In this document: one piece after another, positions 6,265 through 12,417 of the stretch
How the letters are laid out: the number at the start of each line of letters is the position of its first letter
How positions within the stretch are numbered: position 1 is the stretch's first letter
DNA from: Candidatus Bathyarchaeota archaeon
GTDB lineage: Archaea > Thermoproteota > Bathyarchaeia > Bathyarchaeales > Bathyarchaeaceae
NCBI GenBank assembly: GCA_029883255.1
Contig: JAOUJL010000026.1
Span: 1 to 12,417, forward strand
Reading direction: 5' to 3'
Length of the DNA: 12,417 bases
The notes under the pieces: generated by a model
The model's input: the letters and a program-made list of their open reading frames with translations, nothing else
What the model was told of the DNA's origin: nothing
Databases searched by the model: none
Program-made: the position numbers and the translations under genes

Positions 6265-6621
6265 ACAAAAACAAAGCTGTTCTAGCAACCATGTTCCAGT
6301 AACTGAACTTGATTTGTTGGCTCCTTACATCATATCGACGCGCGCGCAAGAAATACAGAGATTCTCTCTCAAACAAACAATCAAAGAACCAGTTGAATGC
6401 GTGACTCGCAAAATCTGATGGTGAACGCTGAAAGAGCGCGTGTGTTGCGCTTAGGCTTTCTAGGGCGCTCGCAATGTGTAACAAAATTCTTTGTCAAGAA
6501 AAAATTCGTTGAAGATAATGAACACTATAATGCCACTATTGCCAATCGATTTAAGTAAGATCTCTGGGCTATCGGTATTAGTAAATATTGAAGCCATCAG
6601 TTTAATATTAGTGCCAGCTTG
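6265..6621. other. gene-free spacer between the transglutaminase-like gene and cbiB
   Basis: No gene is supported. The stretch contains a CGCGCGCGC tract (6339-6347), an inverted repeat GAGCGC/GCGCTC (6434-6439/6465-6470), a small hairpin ACAAA/TTTGT (6481-6485/6490-6494) and, near the end, a TATA-like box for cbiB. No T-rich terminator directly follows the stop at 6264. Confidence 0.5.
6581..6590 (+). promoter_or_regulatory. probable TATA box of cbiB
   Basis: GTAAATATTG lies 32-41 bases before the ATG at 6622. With initiation about 25 bases on, the mRNA would be leaderless or have only a few leader bases, which agrees with the absence of a Shine-Dalgarno sequence before the start. No cobalamin-riboswitch-like structure is visible. 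Confidence 0.4.
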
Positions 6622-7608
6622 ATGACAAACATAACAAATGTATTAATCGCGGTTTGCGTTCTCGGCTTAGCAATAGTCATAGATTGGCTTTTCGGAGATC
6701 CCCCCCCACCTCCTTGGAAGTCCACATACTACAAACTGCATCCGACCGTCTGGATGGGTAAGTTAACAAAAACACTGGAGCCTCATTTCAAGAACACTGT
6801 TCCGAAAAGGGAAAAGTTAAATGGCGTTCTTTTAGCTCTGACAGTCATCTTGACTTTTGCGTTACCTGTCTACTTTGGGTTGAGATTTATCTTCGCCTCA
6901 CTTGGATTTCTCGTTTATATTCTCGTCGCCGCTGTAATCTTGAAACTGACTATTTGCATAAAACTTGAAACAGACTGGGGCATAGCCGCGGCAAAAGCGA
7001 TCGAATCCGGAGATTTGACAGAAGCCAGAAAGTACTCCCATTTCTCGCGAAGGGACGCGAGAAATTTAACTGGTCCACAAATAGCCTCAGCTGTTATCGA
7101 ATCAATAGCCGAAAACCTAACGGATTTTAAGCTCTCACCCATCTTTTACTACGCCTTTTTCGGCGTTACAGGCGCCGTCGCGTTTAGAGCCATCAACACG
7201 CTTGACGGGATGGTGGGATTTAAGGACCGCGAGCACATCCACATTGGGTGGTTTTCCGCGACCCTCGACACCATAGTTAACCACGTTCCAGCTCGATTAA
7301 CCACAATTCTCATAGTGTTAGCGTCAGCTATTCTAGGAGAAGACTACAAGAACGCTTGGGCAATTGCCCACCGCGACCAAGCTAAGGTTCCTAGCTTAAA
7401 CCATGGGTGGCCAATGGCAGCTATGGCCGGAGCCCTCAGCATACAATTAGAAAAACCTGGACACTACGTCATTGGCGACCAAATCGAAGTGCTCACTTCA
7501 AGTCAAATAATACGTGCATTAAAAATCCGAAACGTAGCCATAACCTTATGCATACTTTTTATGCTACCAATACTCTTACTAACGAAACTCTACCTATTCC
7601 CCTATTAG
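6622..7608 (+). CDS. cbiB: adenosylcobinamide-phosphate synthase CbiB/CobD
   Basis: An integral membrane enzyme of cobalamin biosynthesis that joins an aminopropanol (phosphate) side chain to adenosylcobyric acid, giving adenosylcobinamide (phosphate). At 328 residues it is of normal family length. Visible family motifs are: DWLFGDP (21-27) followed by HPTVWMG (40-46); ESIAENLTDF (160-169); RAINTLDGMVGF (189-200); PSLNHGWPMAAMAGAL (257-272); and YVIGD (282-286). Hydrophobic segments lie near 6-22, 68-110, 172-190, 222-240 and 303-325. The ATG at 6622 is preferred over the in-frame TTG directly before it (6619). A run of eight C (6700-6707) encodes an unusual PPPPP after FGD. No other cobalamin gene is in the window; the next gene is a B12-type radical SAM enzyme. 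I am confident of the family. Confidence 0.93.
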   Translation: MTNITNVLIAVCVLGLAIVIDWLFGDPPPPPWKSTYYKLHPTVWMGKLTKTLEPHFKNTVPKREKLNGVLLALTVILTFALPVYFGLRFIFASLGFLVYILVAAVILKLTICIKLETDWGIAAAKAIESGDLTEARKYSHFSRRDARNLTGPQIASAVIESIAENLTDFKLSPIFYYAFFGVTGAVAFRAINTLDGMVGFKDREHIHIGWFSATLDTIVNHVPARLTTILIVLASAILGEDYKNAWAIAHRDQAKVPSLNHGWPMAAMAGALSIQLEKPGHYVIGDQIEVLTSSQIIRALKIRNVAITLCILFMLPILLLTKLYLFPY

Positions 7609-7627
7609 GCAATTCCAAAGATCGCTT

Positions 7628-7659
7628 AGATGCCTTTGCATCTTTCAATCTTTATTTTC
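7628..7659 (+). terminator. hairpin plus T-rich tail after cbiB
   Basis: AGATGC (7628-7633) and GCATCT (7638-7643) form a perfect six-pair stem with a CTTT loop, 20 bases after the stop codon, followed by a T-rich tail (TTCAATCTTTATTTT). It resembles an intrinsic terminator more than the simple poly-T sites elsewhere in the window. Confidence 0.55.
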
Positions 7660-7683
7660 ACATATGAGAACCCTTAATTATGC

Positions 7684-7695
7684 AAAAAATATTAA
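7684..7695 (+). promoter_or_regulatory. probable TATA box of the radical SAM gene
   Basis: AAAAAATATTAA lies about 50-60 bases before the ATG at 7745. Initiation near 7715 would give a leader of about 30 bases containing AGGAGGAT (7718-7725) and AGGGA (7734-7738). Confidence 0.45.
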
Positions 7696-7744
7696 GCATG
7701 CGGCTTCACGTATTCGTAGGAGGATAAACGTTTAGGGAAGAAAC

Positions 7745-9130
7745 ATGAGAATCCACATAACTCTTGTGAACCCACCTTACCCAAGCGGAGCTCACCAGCA
7801 TCAGCCCTTTATCCCATTAGGCATTGGGTATTTGGCTGCTGTTTTAGAGAAGAATCAATGTGAAGTTGATGTGATCGATTGCCAAGCACTAAAACTCACA
7901 CACGAAAAATTTGAAAGCGAAATCAACAAGCGCCAACCCGACATAGTCGGAGTAACATCGACCACCCTCACGTATAAATCTGCACTGCACATAGCAAAAA
8001 TCGCTAAAGAAGCTTATCCAAACTGCTTAACCGTTCTTGGGGGCTGTCACGCTACGTTTTGGGATGATAAAGCATTGCAAGAATGGCCATACCTAGATAT
8101 TGTGGTAAGGAAGGAAGGTGAAAACACGTTGCTAGAACTTGCAGAAAATTTGGAGGCAGGCAGGGTTTTCCATAATGTTTTAGGCACAACTTGCAGAAAA
8201 GATGAGGAAATCATAAGGAACCCAGACAGACCATACATTGAAAACCTCGACACCCTACCCTTTCCAGCCCATCATCTTTTTCCGATAAAACATTTTCTGA
8301 AGTACGGCAAAGTTGTCTTTCCATTATCCACAAGCCGGGGCTGCACATTTTGGTGCAATTTTTGCTCAGCGGTCAGGATGTTTGGCCGAAGATACCGGAT
8401 GAGAAGCCCAAAAAGCGTCGCAGACGAACTTGAATTTCTCCATCAAAAGTATGGAGCAGACCAGTTTACGTTTTATGACGACGCCTTCACCGTGAATCAA
8501 GCTAGAGTTGAGAAAATATGCAAAGAAATTCAGGATCGAAAGCTGAAGATAAAATGGGACTGCGAAACCCGTGTAGACATGGTCACCAAGGATCTACTAT
8601 CCAAGATGAGGAGAGCAGGATGCCTTGCCGTATGGTTTGGGGTGGAGTCAGGCTCTCAACAGGTTCTAGAAGCAATGAAGAAGAAACTCAGCCTCAACCA
8701 AACAAGGAAAGCCTTCAAATGGGCAGACGAGGCCGGAATTATGACCATCGCGAGCGTCATCCTCGGCTTTCCGGGTGAAACCAGCGAAACCGCATGGGAA
8801 ACCGTGAAGTTTGTGGAGGAATTGAATCCAAGCGATGTGGGCTATTATATAGCCACACCCTATCCAGGAACCCCCATGTACGATTACGTGAGGCAAATGG
8901 GTTGGCTAAGAAGCGATGACTTCGACAAATACGACACGGCGACACCTGTCTTTGAAACTCCAACATTGGGAATGAGGGAGTTAAGAGAAATCCGTGAGCA
9001 AGCTTTCCAAAGGTTCTATCTCCGCCCCCTCTACGTTCTCCGTATGTTCGCCAAAGGGGGTATGTACGGTTTTTCATCATCACGAACAGCTTTCGCACAT
9101 CTCCTTAGAGCCGTTAAATCCAAACTCTAG
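7745..9130 (+). CDS. B12-binding-domain radical SAM protein, BchE-like (461 aa)
   Basis: Residues 1-150 look like the Rossmann-type cobalamin-binding domain (HITLVNPPYP at the start, PDIVGVTSTT at 65-74, GGCHATF at 99-105, VVRKEGE at 120-126). Residues about 190-400 form the radical SAM barrel: the 4Fe-4S cluster ligands are C200, C204 and C207 (RGCTFWCNFC), with WFGVESGS (297-304) and ILGFPGET (339-346) as later SAM-site motifs. A C-terminal helical part ends at 461. The DxHxxG cobalamin-ligand motif is not visible. Relatives do methylations, ring closures or other difficult radical steps; the substrate cannot be told from sequence. The stop at 7733-7735 limits the start to the ATG at 7745, which has AGGGA six bases before it. 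The neighbour upstream is cbiB, separated by a terminator, so they are not clearly one operon. Confidence 0.85.
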   Translation: MRIHITLVNPPYPSGAHQHQPFIPLGIGYLAAVLEKNQCEVDVIDCQALKLTHEKFESEINKRQPDIVGVTSTTLTYKSALHIAKIAKEAYPNCLTVLGGCHATFWDDKALQEWPYLDIVVRKEGENTLLELAENLEAGRVFHNVLGTTCRKDEEIIRNPDRPYIENLDTLPFPAHHLFPIKHFLKYGKVVFPLSTSRGCTFWCNFCSAVRMFGRRYRMRSPKSVADELEFLHQKYGADQFTFYDDAFTVNQARVEKICKEIQDRKLKIKWDCETRVDMVTKDLLSKMRRAGCLAVWFGVESGSQQVLEAMKKKLSLNQTRKAFKWADEAGIMTIASVILGFPGETSETAWETVKFVEELNPSDVGYYIATPYPGTPMYDYVRQMGWLRSDDFDKYDTATPVFETPTLGMRELREIREQAFQRFYLRPLYVLRMFAKGGMYGFSSSRTAFAHLLRAVKSKL

Positions 9131-9346
9131 AAGAAATAATCTACGGAAAAGTTTCTCAAGCGCGTGCATCTTCTCAAAGGCAAGGGATGAACTATGTTCA
9201 GACTTTAAGTCTAAAGGTGGTTATGAAAGAAGCAAGGATTGCAGAATCTGCGGGGCTTATCCTATTTGGTTGAGTATGCTATAAGTTGGAGTTTTGCCAA
9301 AGATTGTTTGGGGGAACAGTCCCTTCAGAACTAGAAGGCATAGTAC
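9131..9346. other. spacer with possible promoter for the glycosyltransferase gene
   Basis: No gene is supported here. A perfect short inverted repeat AGACTT-T-AAGTCT lies at 9200-9212, and a weak TATA-like TGCTATAAGT at 9278-9287, about 60 bases before the next ATG. No clear terminator follows the radical SAM gene, so read-through into the glycosyltransferase gene is possible. Confidence 0.35.
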
Positions 9347-10549
9347 ATGAAGAAGAAGCTGAACGTAGCAGTTTTTAACACGCAACCACCACACCTATAC
9401 TTTGGAGGCGTGGAGCGCCGAATAGTTGAAACAGCTAAAAAATTGCTGAACAAAGTTGACACGAGAGTTTACTCTGGTACGAAAGCTGGATTCAGGAAGA
9501 TTTCTTTAGCTAACGGGACAATTTTCATTCCATGCTTTTCCACAGACATACTTTTCCCGCTGGATAACTGGTTTTTCAACAAGACAATTTCCAGAATGTC
9601 TGATGCGTTCAAAGCTGATGTTTATGAAGCTCATACTGTTAGCGGCTACGGATTTTTGAAGGCCACCAGGAAGAGGAGCGCTACTAAACCTTTTATACAA
9701 ACGATTCACGGCGTTCTTGCAGACGAATACATACAATCATCCAAGAGCATATTTTCAACACCTCGAACAAAGCTTTCTCACTTTTTCATGCGGTACCTTT
9801 CAAAGATTGAAAAGGAGTCCGCCAAGGACGCAACCCTGATAGTCACAGTTAGCAAATACTCATCCAAAAAAATAGTTCAATTATACAACGTAGACGAGAC
9901 AAAAATAAGAATAGTGCCCAATGGCGTTGATCTCCAAAACTTCAAGCCCGTTGAGGGCTGCGAGAAAGTTAAGCATAAAATTGAAGCGAACAACAAACAA
10001 TGCGTACTTTTCGTTGGCAGGCTAGTTCCAAGAAAAGGTTTGCATTTCCTAATCGAAGCGGCCAAACATGTTGTCAAAGAAAGAAAAGAAACAAAGTTTG
10101 TAGTGGTTGGGGACGGGCCTCTCAAAAAACATTTAATTTCCTATTCAAAAAAGCAAGGTGTTTCAGACAATTTTGTTTTCCTAGGCGAAGTTCATGAGGT
10201 TTTGCTTCCTCGAATATACAATTGCGCTGATGTATTTGCCTTGCCATCAATTCAGGAAGGGCAAGGTATAGCGTTATTGGAGGCTCAAGCCACGGCTAAG
10301 CCAGTGGTTGCCTTCAACGTGAGCGGAATCAACGAAATCGTATTAGATAAAGAAACCGGACTACTGGTTAAACCTGATAGCTACGAACTAGCCAATTCCA
10401 TTTTGGATCTTCTCTCGAATAGGTCTTTGAGAGAGAAAATGGGACGTTGCGGTCGAAAATTCGTTTCTGAGAATTTTACTTGGGATATTTGTGCTCAAAG
10501 GATGCTTCAAGTATATTGTGAAGCATCACAATACGCTAGGTCCACATGA
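9347..10549 (+). CDS. GT4-type (GT-B fold) glycosyltransferase (400 aa)
   Basis: A retaining glycosyltransferase that moves a sugar from a nucleotide-sugar donor to an unknown acceptor, probably a lipid-linked or cell-surface glycan, at the inner face of the membrane. The N-terminal Rossmann half has the usual glycine loop (YFGGVERR, 18-25). The hinge motif is IRIVPNGVDLQNFKP (187-201). The C-terminal half has VLFVGRLVPRKGL (220-232; R225 and K230 fit donor phosphate binding), FVVVGDGPL (251-259) and the EX7E motif E304-GQGIALL-E312 in PSIQEGQGIALLEAQ. Length is normal for the family. The start is the ATG at 9347, with AGAAGG eight bases before it. There are no membrane helices. Sugar specificity cannot be told. 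The convergent neighbour is a glycosidase-like membrane protein, which hints at glycan work but is not proof. Confidence 0.9.
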   Translation: MKKKLNVAVFNTQPPHLYFGGVERRIVETAKKLLNKVDTRVYSGTKAGFRKISLANGTIFIPCFSTDILFPLDNWFFNKTISRMSDAFKADVYEAHTVSGYGFLKATRKRSATKPFIQTIHGVLADEYIQSSKSIFSTPRTKLSHFFMRYLSKIEKESAKDATLIVTVSKYSSKKIVQLYNVDETKIRIVPNGVDLQNFKPVEGCEKVKHKIEANNKQCVLFVGRLVPRKGLHFLIEAAKHVVKERKETKFVVVGDGPLKKHLISYSKKQGVSDNFVFLGEVHEVLLPRIYNCADVFALPSIQEGQGIALLEAQATAKPVVAFNVSGINEIVLDKETGLLVKPDSYELANSILDLLSNRSLREKMGRCGRKFVSENFTWDICAQRMLQVYCEASQYARST

Positions 10550-10901
10550 TCTATCCAAATGATTCGTCAGTCAGTTGTTCTATATACATCAATTTGCACA
10601 GTCGTGTTTGTCGACGTAGAACTTGTTTTGGCGTCCACACGATTGCCCAAATTATTTTGTGTGCTGGAGTCAACTCAAAGTAGTCGTCGTCATCAAGCCA
10701 GAGTGTGGCTGTTTGATTGAAGGGTTTTCTACACGGATGAAATTCCGTCCATGCTGGTTATGTTTCATAAACCTTAAGTCAGAGTATACAACAGAGAATC
10801 GAGTGTAGAGTAAAACCGCCTTAAGTGGAGTTATGCTGCCTACGACTTCACAAGAAATCGCGGTTTTACCCCACCACAAACAAGCCCTGCGTGCGGCGTC
10901 A
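10550..10901. other. gene-free spacer between convergent genes
   Basis: No gene is supported. Small inverted repeats occur at 10700-10714 (AGCCA/TGGCT) and around 10736-10751 (GGATG/CGTCC), and a longer one at 10810-10869 is listed separately. A 61-codon TTG-started frame (10623-10808) has several cysteines but no start signal and no family resemblance. Confidence 0.5.
10810..10869. repeat. 10-bp perfect inverted repeat, long-range hairpin
   Basis: GTAAAACCGC (10810-10819) and GCGGTTTTAC (10860-10869) are exact inverse complements, separated by 40 bases that can themselves pair in part (GTGGA/TTCAC around 10825-10829/10846-10850). It begins about 30 bases after the stop of the minus-strand gene (10902), so it may be its 3'-end structure. 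Alternatives are a protein-binding site or the ends of a tiny element. Confidence 0.5.
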
Positions 10902-12044
10902 TTACTGATTCTCGTTTGTTGTTACCGTTCCATTCCAAAACATGAGTTTGCTGTATCTTGACATACTACTATGTTCTACACCGTCTTCGTAGATTATGTC
11001 GAGTTGAAGCGCATAATCCTCCGACAAAGTGTTAGCATCCTTCCATATTTGATCCGAAAGTGGATCATCTTCCCATAATCCCCAAGTTTTGTCGTCTGGT
11101 CCACGAAAACCATAGCCATAATCCTCTGGAAGAACGTAAGCCACTCTAGAATCCATCGGATCAACAATTCGTGGATTACGGTTTACGTATTGCCAAAAAC
11201 TCTTCAAAGCTTCTAGATGCTCCTCCTCCAAAATCCCATAAGTCGAAACCTTTGGATAACTGAAGACAACAACATACTTTGCTCCGCTTTGATACGCCAA
11301 AACCAAGTCACCATAAAGTTCCTGTCCCGACTCCATATATGGGTGATAATTGTATTTCCACGTAACAATAACCCCCCACTCTTTGTTCTGGACTTCAGCT
11401 GCTCCTCTGCAAAGAGCCACGTTCAAAAGCTTGCTGTGATTCCATCCAAACTCAGCTAAAACCACATCGTATCCAGCTTTGTAGTCAAACCAGTATAGCG
11501 CATAATCAGAGGTAAACAGGGGGAAATCGCCAGCAGAAATATAAACATCTGTATAATGCTCCAAATATTTACTTATCTCTCCAACAAACTTGTTGGCTGC
11601 ATCTGTGTAATTATCCGCTTCTTTCACCGGCATGTAGGGACTACAGTCTATTTGGTTTCCGCCAGCCTCGTCATAAGCGTATATTCCCAAAAAACGGTCG
11701 CCCCACCTCTGCCTAGCATCTTCAATCCATTGAGGATGCTGAGGAACATCCTCTGTTATATGAATATAAATCATAAAGTAAAGCCCACTTTCGTAGACGT
11801 ACTGGCAGACCTCGTCGAGCTTTGTAATGTTTTCGGTTATCCCTGTGCTGCCTATCACAAAAAGATTCGTGTAAGACCTAACCTCATCAACAAGCCTTTT
11901 AATGTCCTCCACATCGTCATAAGCAGCGTCAACACCAATAAAAAAGTCAGGCCTCGAGGGATCTTTCACAAGATTAATCCGCAAAAAAAGAAGAAAGAAG
12001 AGCATAGAAACCAGAAAAACAACCAAAATCGTTCTATACTTCAT
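10902..12044 (-). CDS. membrane-anchored protein with TIM-barrel, glycosidase-like ectodomain (380 aa)
   Basis: Residues 5-22 form a single N-terminal membrane helix (or uncleaved signal); the rest should be outside the cell. Alternating strands and helices (DFFIGVDAAYD, TNLFVIGSTG, LYFMIYIHI, LGIYAYDEAGG, DVYISAGDF, DVVLAEFGW, WGVIVTWKYNY, KYVVVFSYP) follow the pattern of a beta/alpha barrel. Acidic residues sit at strand ends where glycosidases keep their catalytic pair: D125/E126 in YDEAGG and E198 in LAEFGW. A C-terminal segment (about 296-380) may be a small accessory fold. No named family is recognised, so glycosidase is an inference from fold and residue placement. The ATG has GAGG three bases upstream, closer than usual. 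It is convergent with the glycosyltransferase gene and divergent from the RnfD-like gene. Confidence 0.65.
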   Translation of the reverse strand: MKYRTILVVFLVSMLFFLLFLRINLVKDPSRPDFFIGVDAAYDDVEDIKRLVDEVRSYTNLFVIGSTGITENITKLDEVCQYVYESGLYFMIYIHITEDVPQHPQWIEDARQRWGDRFLGIYAYDEAGGNQIDCSPYMPVKEADNYTDAANKFVGEISKYLEHYTDVYISAGDFPLFTSDYALYWFDYKAGYDVVLAEFGWNHSKLLNVALCRGAAEVQNKEWGVIVTWKYNYHPYMESGQELYGDLVLAYQSGAKYVVVFSYPKVSTYGILEEEHLEALKSFWQYVNRNPRIVDPMDSRVAYVLPEDYGYGFRGPDDKTWGLWEDDPLSDQIWKDANTLSEDYALQLDIIYEDGVEHSSMSRYSKLMFWNGTVTTNENQ

Positions 12045-12080
12045 CTACCTCACTATTTAACTTATATTCAGCTTAAACTC

Positions 12081-12090
12081 ATTTAAATAG
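12081..12090 (-). promoter_or_regulatory. TATA box in the divergent promoter region
   Basis: CTATTTAAAT on the minus strand lies about 40 bases before the ATG at 12044, so initiation would fall near 12058. Because TTTAAA is symmetric, the same box could also serve the plus-strand gene at 12160, with a leader of about 50 bases. Confidence 0.45.
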
Positions 12091-12159
12091 TACGCGCCCA
12101 AAAGCCTAATATCTCTCAACTTCCCAAAAGTTACCTCCAACCTAAAGAAGGCTGCAGAA

Positions 12160-12417
12160 ATGAGGGCCCAAAACAAGAAAACCTACGTTACCCGCACAAG
12201 CACGAAAAACCGTGAGTTGATTGTTGAACCATCGCCTCACGTGACGGGTCGCATGACAAAGGATCTCCTAATGAAATACACGTTTGTTGCACTCTGCATT
12301 ATAGCAGCTGTATCTTACCTTTCATATGGTTTCGATTCAATTATAATATCTGCAATTTCGGTTTTAGTCGCTGTAACTTGCGATTATCTGCTCTCACTGA
12401 TAATGGGGGAAAAGGGA
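12160..12417 (+). CDS. N terminus of an RnfD/NqrB-like membrane subunit (partial, runs off window)
   Basis: Eighty-six codons are open to the window edge. A basic, hydrophilic start (MRAQNKKTYVTRTSTKNREL) is followed by VEPSPHVTGRMTKDLLMKY, which resembles the conserved 'SPH.....i' entry of RnfD/NqrB proteins, then a hydrophobic segment (about 42-55), SYGFDS and a second hydrophobic segment (about 60-79). RnfD/NqrB is the FMN-carrying membrane subunit of ion-pumping electron-transfer complexes (ferredoxin:NAD or NADH:quinone). The start ATG has AGAAGG eight bases upstream; the frame stays open upstream to 12091, but without an ATG, GTG or TTG. Only the N terminus is visible, so the family call rests on a short motif and on the hydrophobicity pattern. 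Neighbouring rnf genes would lie beyond the window. Confidence 0.55.
   Translation, partial: MRAQNKKTYVTRTSTKNRELIVEPSPHVTGRMTKDLLMKYTFVALCIIAAVSYLSYGFDSIIISAISVLVAVTCDYLLSLIMGEKG

Noticed and set aside
6191..6418. Frame overlapping the end of the transglutaminase-like gene, tested as a frameshifted C-terminal anchor
   Set aside because: It contains no hydrophobic helix, so there is no sign that the anchor was lost by a frameshift.
6619..6621. TTG as start of cbiB
   Set aside because: An ATG follows directly and adds only one residue difference; the ATG is the simpler choice.
9223..9276. Tiny ATG frame (MKEARIAESAGLILFG) and an overlapping frame ending in DCRICGAYP
   Set aside because: The first is only 16 codons; the second has no start of its own and just continues an out-of-frame run through the radical SAM gene. 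A CxxC alone is not enough.
10623..10808. 61-codon TTG-started frame with several cysteines
   Set aside because: No start signal, irregular cysteine spacing and no recognisable family.
1..12417. CRISPR array, insertion sequence, integrase site, rRNA or tRNA
   Set aside because: No regularly spaced repeats, transposase or integrase frames, or RNA gene signatures were seen on either strand.

Overview
The window looks like chromosomal DNA from an uncultured archaeon, most likely a Bathyarchaeia-type (formerly MCG) lineage. The reasons are archaeal TATA-like boxes a few tens of bases upstream of genes, poly-T stretches instead of classical terminators directly after stop codons, signal-peptide proteins with a beta-propeller plus a single C-terminal membrane anchor, and a small family of 'TM + coiled coil + beta-domain' surface proteins. 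The taxonomic call is an inference from protein style, not from a marker gene. There is no rRNA, tRNA, CRISPR array, transposase or phage gene that I can see.

Layout. Positions 1-95 hold the last codons of a secreted PQQ-type propeller gene; 795-3446 holds a full paralogue of it in the same orientation. Each is followed by the same ~270-330 bp non-coding block (96-~430 and 3447-~3713), which starts with a poly-T terminator, contains a 32-nt stretch that is identical in both copies, and ends with an identical 14-nt stretch rich in GCGCGC. Converging on the second block is a short membrane-anchored coiled-coil protein (3747-4232, minus). Divergent from it is a secreted transglutaminase-like protease/Ig/jelly-roll protein (4480-6264) with a tandem nonapeptide repeat inserted in its last domain.

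The middle part is metabolic: cbiB/cobD of cobalamin biosynthesis (6622-7608), followed by a B12-binding-type radical SAM enzyme (7745-9130). Then come a GT4-type glycosyltransferase (9347-10549) and, on the opposite strand, a membrane-anchored protein with a TIM-barrel glycosidase-like ectodomain (10902-12044). The window ends inside a gene that resembles the N terminus of RnfD/NqrB (12160 to the edge).

The genes do not form one operon: each seems to have its own promoter. Most of the encoded proteins act at or outside the cell surface (propeller pair, coiled-coil protein, transglutaminase-like protein, glycosidase-like protein, possibly the glycosyltransferase product). The cbiB-radical SAM pair is the one neighbourhood with an obvious biochemical link. 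The most interesting unexplained signal is the duplicated, partly structured non-coding block after the two propeller genes.
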